A stretch of DNA of 64,000 bases from contig QAOA01001609.1 in NCBI GenBank assembly GCA_003255065.1, forward strand, positions 9,093 through 73,092, read 5' to 3'. The notes under the pieces were generated by a model that saw only the letters and a list, made by a program, of their open reading frames with translations, was not told the origin of the DNA and made no database searches. Shown here one piece after another: positions 23,991-34,897 of this stretch. The DNA comes from Cercis canadensis. Lineage: Eukaryota > Streptophyta > Magnoliopsida > Fabales > Fabaceae. How positions within the stretch are numbered: position 1 is the stretch's first letter; every line of letters begins with the position of its first letter. Both the position numbers and the translations under genes were made by a program.

Positions 23991-24878
23991 CACCGGAACA
24001 CCATGTAATGGTCCCAACGATAGACGGTCGCGATGACATCTCTCACGTCTCTCACGATCAGCCTGGTCCGCTTGATATCTCACGTCCGAATACACTTCCA
24101 GTACACTGCGAAGTCTGGGATTGAAGCCCTCAATTCGTTCTAAATACAAGTCAACAAGATTTCTGGATGTTCTGGGCGAAAGCTCGCTGGATTTCGTCTA
24201 TGGTGGCTTTGGTGATCGTGAAATCTAAGCCATTGATTGCATTGACGGAACCTGTGATAACCACTAGTAGGAGGAATAGGGAGAGAAAGAGGGAAGAGAT
24301 GACAAAGAGTGTACCGTTGGTTCACATTTTGGGTTTTTTCCCCATTAATTTGGTGTCTGAAGAAAATATGAGTCTCATTTTTCACGTATCAAGAAGATAT
24401 GTGAGACTTTTTTAATATAATAGTATTAATTATCATTGATATGAAAATATTTAATCTTAACCATTTATTTTTTAGTGGTCAAAATTAATTATTTTTTACA
24501 TCAATATTTGTTATACTGTTATGTCAAAAAAAATATCACATATCTCCCTAGTATGATAGAATAATCGTTATTATTTAGGTCCTTAACTTAAATTCTTACA
24601 AATTAGTCTCTAAAAGAATAGTTATTACAAAATAATCCTTTAAGATTTCTAACAAACACACATGACATTTATTAAAAAATAATCCTCCAATCATGACCAA
24701 TTTGTTAGGAATATTGATTATTGAAAGACTATTATATAATAGGCATTCTTTGTAGGATTAATTTATGAAATTTTAAATCTTTGAAAGACTGGAATGACAA
24801 TATATTTACTATGAAAGAAATCAATTGAATGTTGATAATGTCATTTAAGAATTTTCATACCAAAGGTATCAAAGAATC

Positions 24879-26108
24879 TGAGAGTTGCAGGAAATACTCC
24901 TAGAGCGGGGGGGGGGGGGGTGAATAGGAGTTGTTAAAAATTGCTCATAAAAATGAATTCAAATCATAGATTTGTTTAAGAACTGGTTCTTACAAACTAG
25001 TTCTTAAAAACTAGTTCTACGCCAAATACCAGATTTGAATAAAGCATAATAACTTAGCACATCATAAAGAACAACAACAGAAAATTATCCAGAGAAATCA
25101 GAGATGAAGACAAAGAAGATTCACAAGTGCAAATAGCTCAGAATTAAAGAGATGAAGGGAAAGAAAATCTGCACAAGTCTTTATAGTGGTTCAGCTTAAA
25201 AAGCCTACATCCACTTCTCCCACAAATGAGGTTCTACTATTCTTTCAAGTTTATTTGTCCAAGCTTCTCCAAGTTTTACAAGTTTATTTTTCCAAGCTTC
25301 TCAAAGCTTAACAAGTTTATTTTTCCAAGCTTCTCCGAGCTTAACCATGGTTTTTGTTTCTCAAGCTCACCATGAACTCTCTCTCTCTAACTCTAGAGAT
25401 CACTCTCATGGATTTCTCCCATAGAAATCCAAGATACAAAACCCAAGTGTCTTGTTGTAGCCTAAGAAGAAACTCTCTCAAAGAGTAGATATGAAACAAT
25501 GAGAAACTTGAAGCATGAGAAGATGGCCGAGAGGAAGAAGAAGTGTAAAGCTCTCAACAATGGGTTCCTTCTCTCTCTAGAATATTTTCTTCTTTTTTCA
25601 CTTTATGCCTTAAATCGAAGCCTTGAAAGTCTTCTTGTTTTATTCTACTTTCTTGTGCACGTGAGGTCTTCACAAAAGGCTAGAAGAAAGTTTTCCCACT
25701 TGCTGACACAAGACCCATTATGCATCATGACTTTTTGTCATTTTGTGAGAAAAGTCTTACTTTGTGTAAGAGAAAGTGGGTAAAGAGTTCCTTGAAAAGA
25801 GTAAACCATGCATCAGCCATTTCAAAGAAGACTTTCCACTCTCACTAGCACAACTATTAGTTGGATTGTAACAAGCTAAATTTGGCTAAAGTGTCTTTGA
25901 CAAGCCTTGTCCACATCAGCAAGGGTCGAGGCTCTCATTACAAAGAGGTGCTTGGGCATAGAAATGAGAACTGATTCTGAAGAACAAGTTCAGCCAAGCT
26001 TTTCTTCAAATCTGTTTTAGGTAGGAACTTAGAGACAAACAACACAGATTAGAAGTAATACATATTATGTTATCATCAAAACAAGATTAGAGACATGTGG
26101 GGCTAAAA
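24879..26108 (-). repeat. Copia copy A, 3' LTR
   Basis: It starts (minus strand) near 26108 as TTTTAGCCCC, where the 5' LTR has TGTTAGCCCC, and ends CTCTCA at 24879. It contains a G run near 24907-24920 and a 33-bp tandem repeat at about 25248-25350. Confidence 0.85.
25248..25350. repeat. 33-bp tandem repeat inside the LTR
   Basis: About three units around AAGTTTATTTTTCCAAGCTT then CTCCAAGCTTAAC. The same array is in the other LTRs near 30798-30890, 35029-35130 and 40797-40890. Confidence 0.75.
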
Positions 26109-26125
26109 ATCTCCCCCTTTTTGAT
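26109..26125 (-). promoter_or_regulatory. Copia copy A polypurine tract
   Basis: AAAAAGGGGGAGAT on the minus strand abuts the 3' LTR, preceded by TTTTGTCATCATC, the usual plant copia context. A second GGGGGAGA lies near 26262-26270. Confidence 0.85.
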
Positions 26126-26958
26126 GATGACAAAACAATGTATTTAAGCAAACCTCCCCCTGAAAATATGCCAACCAGAACTGAAGGAGTTTTTGCAAAA
26201 GATCTGTTTAATATCAAGAAATTATACCAAGGCAGTTCAAACAGACTAGTTCACATAAGTTCTCCCCCTTTGGCATTATCAAAAAGAGAGGGGTAATAAC
26301 AGATCAAAAGTATCATATTAGCATAACCAGATCAGAGCATTATAACAATCCGAATGAAACATTAATAGCTTAAGACATTTGATAAACAACTCAAGCAATG
26401 TCAAGATGGATGGTGCATGTATGACAGCAAAATCAATAGGCTGAAAGAATGTCCACCTATTCTATATTCACAAGAAGATGATGAATGAGATGCAATGAGA
26501 ATTGCCAACAAATAGAATACAAACTATTCTAGAATTCAAATTAGATATCAAATAGCAAAACCAGAATAGATACCATTATAACTTCAAGAGATTCTCCCTG
26601 AACAAAAGTCAAGTAGACTATGAACTTCTTCATAATGCATGATATGCAAAATAAAGAAGAACATAAAAATGTTGGAGAGCACTCAAGTTAACTACATAAC
26701 TGAAGCTTTAACAGTGAAAGTTAGAAATATAATCCTAAGAAGTAGATGATTTTGAAACTTTCAAAGCTGCCAATTAATTCTTTGTGAGGGCCAATTCTTT
26801 CTCAATCATAGCAAGTAGTTTAGCAGAGCAAATAAACATTGTAGTCTGAAAATAGTTGAGGTGCTAACCAATCTGATTAGCTAAGTCAGCAGGCTTGACA
26901 ATTGCTATCCATTCTACATGATCAACTACTGACTAGTAGGAAGGAATTGGTTGTGGTT

Positions 26959-26998
<40 letters not shown>

Positions 26999-27013
26999 NN
27001 NNNNNNNNNNNNN
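26999..27013. other. 15-base gap within a T homopolymer
   Basis: The Ns are flanked by about 38 T on the left and 17 T on the right. In copy B the same place is a T run ending in one N (36827). The true length is unknown. Confidence 0.9.
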
Positions 27014-27055
27014 TTTTTTTTTTTTTTTTTGTGCTTCTTTGTGGATTTGAAAGAA

Positions 27056-27600
27056 TTAGGTACAATAGGAGCACACATCTTTAAAGAGCTGGCATAAGTA
27101 ACTGATTCTTGATATGGCTTCCAATTCTGGGCAAAAGTTAGGTAGAGCTAGGTTTGCCAATGTTCTGGTTATGGGGTCAAAGCAGTGTATGGAATGAGGT
27201 TTTCTTTGGCCTCTAAACTCAGGAAAATCACAAAGACATGTCATTGCATCATCATAAGGAAGTAAATTAGAGGACCAGACCTTTTGTACAAACTTGCAGT
27301 CCCCAATAATAGGCAATTTAAGCACATTAGCTAGCACTTTTTCAGTCAACAGAATTTTCACCCTAGCCACAAACCTTTTAGATAGATCATGCCAAAATTA
27401 GAACCTTGCAAAAGCTAAATATGAGCATAAAATAAGCTAATTACTTTTGCTAGTAGAGATTCATCTAGCTTCAACATTTCAAACCAGCCCATCTTAGCAA
27501 ACATCCTCTCAACTACTTTGGTGGAAGAATTCTTGGATTCCCAAGTTACTAAGTAACCAGGTGCTGTTGATCTGGTTTCAAAACCTTTTTGAAGATTTTC
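27056..27600 (-). pseudogene. Possible captured plant transposon-protein-like domain
   Basis: Reading down the minus strand, one frame gives VVERMFAKMGWFEMLKL and VISLFYAHI, then a stop and a frame change, then an open run of 104 codons with VARVKILLTEKVLANVLKLP. The order (a W-containing helix, FYA, then a VRGK-like strand and a LxLP motif) is what I know from the 'putative plant transposon protein' domain. No part of it belongs to a standard copia polyprotein. The upstream text is acidic and proline-rich, like a linker. The identification rests on short motifs only; an unrelated additional ORF is the alternative. Copy B at 36840-37384 has the same breaks. Confidence 0.35.
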
Positions 27601-28129
27601 TTAGCAACTTTACTTTCAAACAAAGAGGTGGAAGCACTTGCAAATTTGAGGTTTTAACCCTTGGAGTAAATGCAATTTTTCTGGCTTTTCATCTTGAATT
27701 TTCTGCTTTTTTCATATGGTATTGGTTGAGGCTCTTTCTCATGAGCAAGCTCAGGAACCAGTTGAGGTTCTTGTTCTTGATCTGAATCAGTTTCAGTTTG
27801 AAAGGAAGAAGCATATTTTTTGGAACAAAGATAGTTTCAAATTATTCTAAAATGGATATTGGTTTTGCATGGGAAAGGCGAGCAATTGCTTTGCCTTTAC
27901 ACTTAGCCATCATTCTTTAGCTTATTCTTCTATTCAAAAACTTAAGTAGCTGGTTGCCTTGCTACACAATACGGAAGTTGAACAAAGAAAGTAGCAAACA
28001 GAAGAACAAAGAAAGAGTGTACAAGGTGAATAAAATATGCATATAAAACAACTTAGGATAAGATTCAAATGAGGAAGAAGATAACAGAATGAATGACAAT
28101 GGTGCACTTGCAAATGGTGGTTTAAAGAC

Positions 28130-28424
28130 GTGTGCACAAATCTTGTCCTTTTCAAACACTAGTTTAGGTAAACCAGAAAACTAGTTCCTTTTTAGAAACT
28201 TTGGAAATAAATTTAAAATTTGCATGTCCAAGTTTTCTATGTCACAACCAAGAATTATTACTTTGACAAGAAATAATAGGTTTCCCTTTTTGAATTCAAA
28301 GAATCTCCAGACACAATATACACACTGGAACTACTTTGACCAACAAATAAAACATCATCAGAATTTTTCTTATGAAGGATGCAATGAGGAGTTCAAAAAT
28401 GATTTTATGACCCTTATCACAAAG
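28130..28424 (-). pseudogene. Copia protease end and pre-integrase fragment
   Basis: After the TAA at 28425, the same frame continues as LCDKGH and later VGQSSSSVYIVSG. It then gives a HRKLGHANFKFISKVSKKEL motif of the GAG-pre-integrase domain, in which the usual Trp codon before His reads TGA. The frame then shifts, keeps a short KDKIC piece and is lost. There is no HHCC zinc finger or DDE core beyond it. Confidence 0.7.
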
Positions 28425-28697
28425 CTAACTTATGCTCAACAAATTATACATCAAACATTTGACCAAGTAGACATTGTCAATAAGTAAATTAGGAGGAATT
28501 TTGATTTTACCTAATCCGACAATTCTACCTTTGCTATTGTCACCAAAAGAGACATCTCCCAAATCCATTTTGTTAAAGGAGACAAACTTTGAAGGATCTC
28601 CAGTCAAGTGTCTAGAACAACCACTGTCCAGATACCAACAATTACTTTTGGCTTGATAGCAAACATGCAAGAAAGTTAAAGACATTTTGGTACCCAA
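28425..28697 (-). pseudogene. Copia aspartic protease fragment
   Basis: An open run of 90 codons carries CWYLDSGCSRHLTG, the plant copia protease active site (D-S-G), and ends NLLSIS followed by TAA, where these proteins normally continue with Gln. It would cut the Gag-Pol polyprotein. Upstream it is out of frame with gag. Confidence 0.85.
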
Positions 28698-28779
28698 AAT
28701 TCTTTGGGTCCTTTCATATTAGAAGCAAATGTGCCTTTAGGCACCCATACCATTTTTCTTGCAGCACAAAGTTTCTTTT

Positions 28780-30348
28780 AAGAGCATGCATTAGGAAAAT
28801 GTCCTACACATCCACAGTAAAAACAAATTCCTTTACAAAAGGAATGTGAGGAGGAAGCTTAGACAAAAGAGTTTTTAGAAACCTTTGAAGTGCTAGGTTG
28901 AATATAACCTATACCAGTTCTGTCATTACTTACTCTTTGCTTTCCTAAGATGGAATTCAAATTATTTCTTCCTTTAACAAACTTAGCTAAGTCCCCAGAC
29001 AGATCATTTACCTTTCCTTTCAAATTAGCATTCTCATCCATGACAAAATTAGGAAGACAATTTTCTTTTTCAAGAATTTCATTTTGATGCTGTAAAACTT
29101 TAAGTCTATCAGCCAAGGCAACATTGTCTTTCTTAAGCTCTTCTATTACATTAATCTGATCTTTTATGATTTTCTTGAGGGCAGTGATTTTTACAAGTAT
29201 TTTATCATAGTCAAAGGCCAAATCATCAAAGGCAAGACTTAGTTCATCATAAGTAGGAAGGAGTTCAAGATCTATATCAATTTCCTCACATTTCTCACCA
29301 CTTCCTTCACCATTAGCCATCAAGTAGAAGTTGGCAATGTTTTCCTCATCAAAATCTTCACTATTGGAGGTTGAGTCCTCATCACTCCAGGTGGCCATTA
29401 TTGCCTTCTTTTCGCTCTTGTTGAAGTGGTTTTTCTTCTTGAGTTTTGGACATTGAGGTTTGATGTGTCCTGGCCTCTTGCACTTATAGCATATGAAGGG
29501 TTTCTTGTTACTTTCTCCTTTGGTGAAGTCTTTGAAACTTTTCAGTGAAAATCTCTTCTTCTCCTTTCTTTTCTTCATCAATTCGAGAACCTTCTTTGTA
29601 ACCATTTCCACATCATCTTCACTGGAAACTTGTTCTTCCTCAGCACTTATCTCTAGAGCTATAGAGGTGAAAGCTAAACTCTTCTTTCTTTCTTCTATTC
29701 TGACCTCCTTTTGGAAGAGCAACATTTGATGTGATTCCAAAGTTCCTCTAAGTTGATCAATAGACATATCATTGGTCTCTACATATTGGAGTAGAATAGT
29801 CACTTTGGATTCCCATTCATCAGACAAGCACCTCAGAAGCTTCTTCACTTATTCTTGTTGAGTATAAACTCTTCCAGGTCCTTTAAGATTATTTATGATT
29901 CTGAGAAATCGAGCAAAAAATATCTCAAGAGGTTCATGTTGCTCCATATGGAACATCTCATATTCTATAGAGTATATATCAATTTTTGCTTCCTTAACAT
30001 GACTTGTCCCCTCATGTATTCCAGCAAGTCTATCCCACATCTCCTTAGCAGTATTACAGGATGCAATATTCTCATACTCATTTGCAGATACAGCACACAC
30101 AATGTTATATCTTGCTTTAGAGTTGATAGTGAATCTAAACTTATCTTCAGTAGAGAATTTATGTTCTTCCTTCAAGACAGCTGCTCCATTCACCATCTTA
30201 GTTGGAGGTGTGAGACCATTTCTGACTATTTGCCAAATTGCATAGTCAATTGACTCAAGGTACATCTCCATGTGATGCTACCAGTAAGGATAGTTTTCTC
30301 CATTGAAAAATGGAGGTTTGAGAGAAGAATGTGAATTCTGGTTGTTCA
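28780..30348 (-). pseudogene. Copia gag, copy A
   Basis: Gag forms the particle that packages the element's RNA. The frame starts at MNNQNSHSS near 30348, is stopped by TAG right after the YPYW motif, is open again at 30271-29849 (MEMYLESIDYAIWQIV, the N-terminal UBN2-like region), stops at TAA 29849-29851, then is open for 329 codons (29848-28859). That last part holds a coiled-coil-like acidic stretch and the zinc knuckle CYKCKRPGHIKPQC. A further TAA near 28859 cuts off a second knuckle. Copy B lacks the TAG and the last TAA, so these two arose after the duplication or are allelic. Confidence 0.85.
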
Positions 30349-30421
30349 TGGTACCTACAACACAACTAAATAGGATCTTTAGCTCTTGGTTAGTTAGACC
30401 AGCAAAGATTAGATGAGCACA

Positions 30422-30434
30422 AGCTCTGATACCA
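30422..30434 (-). promoter_or_regulatory. Copia copy A primer-binding site
   Basis: TGGTATCAGAGCT on the minus strand, complementary to initiator Met-tRNA, 2 bases after the 5' LTR. Confidence 0.9.
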
Positions 30435-30436
30435 AT

Positions 30437-31671
30437 TAAAAGTTGCAAGAAATACTCCTAGGGGGGGGGGGGGGGGTGAATAGGAGTTGTTAAAAATTGC
30501 TCATAAAAACGAATTTAAATCATAGATTTGTTAAATAACTGGTTCTTACAAACTAGTTCTACGCCAAATACCAGATTTGAATAAAGCAAAATAACTTAGC
30601 ACATCATAAAGAACAACAACAGAAAATTATCCAGAGAAATCAGAGATAAAGACAGAGAAGATTTACAAGTGTAAATAACTCAAAATTAAATAGATGAAGG
30701 GAAAGAGAATCTGCACAAGTCTTTATAGTGGTTCAGCTTAAAAAGCTTACATCCACTTCTCCCACAAATGGGGTTCCACTATTCTTTCAAGTTTATTTGT
30801 CCAAGCTTCTCCAAGCTTTACAAGTTTATTTTTCCAAGCTTCTCCAAGCTTAGCAAGTTTATTTTTCCAAGTTTCTCCAAGCTTAACCATGGTTTTTGTT
30901 TCTCAAGCTCACCATGAACTCTCTCTCTCTAACTTTAGATATCACTCTCAAGGATTTCTCCCATAGAAATCCAAGATACAAAACTCAAGTGTTTTGTTGT
31001 AGCCCCAAGAAGAAACTCTCTCAAAGAGTAGATATGAAACAATGAGAAACTTGAAGCATGAGAAGATGGCCGAGAGGAAGAAGAAGAGCAAAGCTCTCAA
31101 CAATGGGTTCCTTCTCTCTCTAGAATATTTTCTTCTTTTTTCACTTCATGCCTTAAACCAAAGCCTTGAAAATCTTGTTTTATTCTACTTTCTTGTGCAC
31201 GTGAGGTCTTCACAAAAGGCTAGAAAAAAGTTTTCTCACTTGCTGACACAAGACCCATTATGCATCATGACTTNAAAGCAAAGATTAAATGTGCTATGCA
31301 TGCAATTAACGAGTCCTAATCATTCAACTCGTTCATCACATAAAGCATTTTCAGGGTGGCGTTTATCCTTACCTAGGACAACCATTTCAAAGAAGACTTT
31401 CCACTCTCACTAGCACAACTATTAGTTGGATTGTAACAAGCTAAATTTGGCTGAAGTGTCATTGACAAGCATTGTCCACATCAGCAAGGGTCGAGGCTCT
31501 CATTACAAAGGTGCTTGGGCATAGAAATGAGAACTGGTTCTGAAGAACAAGTTCAGCCAAGCTTTTCTTCAAATCTATTTTAGGTAGGAACTTAGAGACA
31601 AACAACACAGATTAGAAGTAATACATATTTTGTTATCATCAAAACAGGATTAGAGACATGTGGGGCTAACA
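30437..31671 (-). repeat. Copia copy A, 5' LTR
   Basis: It starts TGTTAGCCCC at 31671 and ends near the primer site. The end reads CTTTTA instead of CTATCA in copy B. It contains an N at 31274 followed by foreign sequence to 31383. Confidence 0.85.
31275..31383. other. Foreign filler sequence inside the LTR
   Basis: The 109 bases after the N at 31274 do not match the other three LTRs, where about 90 bp of normal LTR occupies this position (41271-41363 in copy B). It looks like an unrelated read or contig end used to close a gap. Confidence 0.7.
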
Positions 31672-32221
31672 GAATCTTGGTTGTTTACCCAAAATGAGGT
31701 GGATTATACATACATAGCATATACTTCATTTTAGTCATTGACTATATATATATGGTGGTGTATGAATGCATTTTTTTTTGTGCTAATTGGTGAGTTTAAT
31801 TTAAGCATATTTATGTGTTATTTGACCTAATGACCTAGCCATGGCTGGAATATTCCAAACCAAATTAGTTCAAAAAGATATTTCATAAAACTAGTAATTA
31901 TACTTCCTTCGGAGTATGTAGAAGCATATGAGAAAAATGACAAGTTCATTGCCATTGCCAAACACTTTAGATTCATTTGAAGACATAAACATTAATTTTG
32001 ATTTTGAATTATCCAATCAACTCTAATATAATACTGTTAGAAATGCTAATGACCTACAAGTTTTTGGCACCTCCTCTGGTCATAAAAATTAGAAGGTTGA
32101 TATCAAAGATTTTATTCCCACCGTGTACCCCTTTCTTCAGTGCATTGCGCTCCTTTGTAATTAAAAAAAAAAAAATACTGTTAGGAATTCATGTATCCAA
32201 CAATTCCATATTTAATTTATT

Positions 32222-32325
32222 CAAGTAAATGAAAAAGGAGGCTTCCTTGCCAAAGTCATAAGCAATCTCCATCAATTTTGGTTCAGTTCCCTTTAATCCT
32301 CCAAAGCGGATCCCAAATGGCATTC
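32222..32325 (-). pseudogene. Fragment of amidase last exon (unit A)
   Basis: It encodes MPFGIRFGGLKGTEPKLMEI, matching the C-terminal end of the amidase at 19879-20253. A 13-bp deletion removes the EQAT region and shifts the frame, so the stop is lost. Homology ends abruptly at 32325; the rest of the gene is missing. It is the remnant of a second amidase copy or of a broken tandem duplication. Confidence 0.85.
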
Positions 32326-33257
32326 CAAAGATATTAAGATGTAACTTTAAAAACATCATGAATTGTCTCAGGAGACTAACACTAGGGGCATCCATCGGTA
32401 ATTTTAGATTCATAGCTTCAAGCACATAAAGACTCGAATCCAGAAGGACCAGAACTTTATTGAGCCAATAATTTAAGAACAACGAGAAAGACAGTGGGAT
32501 GACAAAGTTCCCGTGCAAGAGCAGTTGGAAAACTGAGGCATGATATATTTAGTATTCAGCTCAAAACTACTCCGTAAATGCATGGTAAGATTTAACCAGA
32601 AACTTCAGAACTCTTGATTAGTGAGCAGCAAAGTAGAGTTCATAGTTAGCCAAAAAAAAAAAGTTTTTGCTACCATGATCAAACCATAAAATTGAGAGGA
32701 TGAAGCAGTTCACACACAAAGACAACTAAAAAAGATAAAAGTATAAAGAACTCCTGCTTCTTAGAAAGGGAGATATTAGAAGGTAGGGTGATTCTAGGTG
32801 AAGCAATATCTAATGAAATATTAAATTACAAGACAATCAAATATGTTGCTTCCACATTATTAATTCTAGATGCCATTGGGTTGAGAAAAGACTTCCAAAA
32901 ACTGCACGCCAACAGTAACCACAAGCAAAGATAAAGCAATTGCAATAGATAGTGACAAAGACCTAAGCATTTCAGAGGAAGAAAACCAGTATAATTTGCC
33001 TTAGCTTCCTCCATGGAATATTTGCATATGAGTAGGAAATCCTTACGCAAACCTCCCAGACTGGCATAATTGCTTACAGTACTTAAAACCAATTGCTATT
33101 GATGTATCTAGTTCATTTTCCATATAGTCTTTTGTTGCTTTTATGAATTTGATCTTCATAGCATTTGAGTCTCACAACTCATAGCTTGGGCTTATTGAAG
33201 ATGAAAATATGATGACTGGGTCTCATATTTTCATCTTATTCAATTAGTGAGTTGTAC

Positions 33258-33348
33258 TCACTAGGTGTGATTTAGTGGTGAGGGGTTTGAGTGAAATTGC
33301 TAGAGGTCAAGGGTTCAAACCTTTATGCTGTCATGTACCGAAAAAATA
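33258..33348 (+). mobile_element. tRNA-derived SINE (unit A)
   Basis: An A-box-like TGTGATTTAGTGG (33266-33278) and B-box GGGTTCAAACC (33311-33321), followed by an A-rich end. Confidence 0.5.
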
Positions 33349-34766
33349 AATGATGACTAGTTCTCATATTATTGTGAGCATGACAATATCAGGAAAGAGA
33401 GATCCTAGTTCAAAGGGATTAGGTCTTGTGAAGAACTTGATTTTAGAGTGTAAATCCCCTTTATGTATCTCCTCAACCAATAAAGACTGATATTTGTTAG
33501 CCACTTATACTGGTACAATTGCTATAGCATGATTTCCCTTCCCAGTCTTAATCATTTTCACCAGGTTAAGAATAAGATATCTTTCATATGAATTGAGATT
33601 ATATGAAGCCTCAGATAGACTTTCTCAAAATCAGCTCTGACTTTAATGTCAAGAATGGTGTTTTCACTCTATTCAATCAATGGCGGATCTTCTTGAGGAC
33701 AGGGGGTAACCGCCCCCTAACAACAAATAAAAAATCTTAATTAAGTTTGTTAAAAAAATGTTTACCCAATTAATTTTTTTAAAAAAAACCAAATATAGCC
33801 CCCTCAAAACAAATCAATAAAATGTTTAAGTCAACTCTTCTTCAAATCTAACCTAAAGCTCATAGCCCACTTGCCAATGCCACTTAGCCCACTTTCCAAA
33901 ATTAGACAAATTAATAAAAAAGAAAACAACTAGAAAGTTCTGAATCTTCTGATGTTTTTGTTCTTGCAGTTGCAGGGGAAAGGAAGTATTGAGAATGAGA
34001 AACAACCCTTTTGGTGAAATGCTTCATGTGCTTGTATAGTGATGTAATCATGTAAGCATCCATCATTTTTCATGAATCACTTTAATTTTGTGTTTATTAG
34101 TTTTTGTATTTTCCTTCAATCTTTTCTTTTTTACCAATGAATTTGTGGCTAAAAGACTCTTCTCTTGCTTATAGATTTGTAATTCCTACACCTTTATGCT
34201 TGTTGTTTTACAGATTTTTTAGAAATACGTCAAGAATTGGATTGCTATTGCTGCACCTCTATATTTACTTAGAAGTTTGGAAGTATATGAAAATGAGAAT
34301 ATTGGATGAAAATGCTACCTCTAGCTTTGCAATACAATTTATAAAGATTTTTCTATAAAGAAGTACCATTATTGAATATGGGGATTGTTTTTCTTAAAAA
34401 GTTAGAAAATGTCTTTGGAGTTTTTATTTCACAAAGAGGTTGTTGAGATTCTTGAGAATTGCTCATGATTACTTTTGAGGAGATACAATCTGTTATTTGC
34501 ACAAACTAGGAATTCGATGTAGAATTCAATGCCTTTTGATATGTTTCGAGAGTAGATTAGAAAGAAATAGAAGGATATTTAACCGAGAAGAATCTTTCTT
34601 CAAGGGATGAAGCATGGGGCTTTGGATAGATATTGGCTCTTTATTATGGCTTTGCTTTTGGATATTATCATCTTATGGCTTTAATGGACTTTATCTCATT
34701 TTACAATGATTCAAATCCAGCCACTCAAATAGTATGCAGCCTAATGGAATCCATATAAGTTAAATG

Positions 34767-34896
34767 GGACCTTTGACCCAAATATTACACTTTTATAACT
34801 TATTTACACAATTATAATACTTTTCAACTTATTTATCTTAATATTACACTTTTAAAAAAATTAAAAACTAAAAAAAAAAGTCAAAGTGAGTGGGTT
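34767..34896. mobile_element. Left terminal arm of MULE-like element, truncated at unit junction
   Basis: Same as the first 130 bp of the complete element at 45033-45557, including the AAGTTAAATG before it (34757-34766). At 34896 the sequence switches into LTR sequence, marking the border of the two 10-kb units. Confidence 0.8.
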
Positions 34897-34897
34897 T

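Larger units (their letters stand above)
19879..24330 (-). pseudogene. Probable amidase (At4g34880 type), disrupted by TRIM and frameshift
   Basis: Amidase-signature enzymes hydrolyse amide bonds with a Lys-cisSer-Ser triad. Exons by sequence and GT/AG borders: exon 1 about 24330-23468 (interrupted), exon 2 21382-21168, exon 3 21067-20825, exon 4 20712-20514, exon 5 20235-19879 (TGA). Joins restore expected text: ARGGLAL|NPYVESG, DSIG|PICRTVSDA, NVFR|QRGAIL, YPDL|EKTNEYG. The likely triad residues survive: Lys of LLKDSIGT, first Ser of GSSFGSAI, Ser of GTETDGSI. Exon 1 begins with a hydrophobic signal-peptide-like run (SLFLSLFLLLVVITG), but that frame has no ATG; a TGA precedes it. A frameshift lies near 24160, where AFAQN must change frame to reach LVDLYLERIEGFNPRLR. 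A 302-bp TRIM separates GVPV from LLKDS. Intron 1 contains the N at 22161. Family call strong; loss of function likely. Confidence 0.85.
24879..31671 (-). mobile_element. Non-autonomous copia-type LTR retrotransposon, copy A
   Basis: The element reads on the minus strand, is 6793 bp long, and is flanked by the direct repeat GAATC (24874-24878 and 31672-31676). It has LTRs of about 1.23 kb, a Met-tRNA primer site and a polypurine tract. Inside, in order, are gag with zinc knuckles, an aspartic protease fragment and the start of the pre-integrase domain, all with stops. The integrase core, reverse transcriptase and RNase H are absent. In their place is about 1.9 kb of other sequence, part of which may encode a plant transposon-like domain. 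It could only have moved with enzymes supplied by a relative. Confidence 0.88.
31672..34756. other. Flank of copia copy A, first unit of the 10-kb duplication
   Basis: Mostly non-coding. 31815-32170 matches the region 3' of the amidase gene (19075-19440). Around 33690 there is a plant repeat signature (GGCGGATCTTCTTGAGG, GGGGGTAACCGCCCCC). Open frames at 32826-33092 and 34104-34358 are not recognised. Confidence 0.5.

Noticed and set aside
25499..25783. 94-codon plus-strand frame antisense to the copia LTR, conserved in the other LTRs
   Set aside because: The conservation is explained by recent duplication of the whole region; the text has no motif and lengths differ between copies.
32330..32518. 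Upstream part of the 109-codon frame fused to the amidase fragment
   Set aside because: Amidase similarity starts only at MPFGI; the text before it is unrelated and the join is a chance in-frame fusion.
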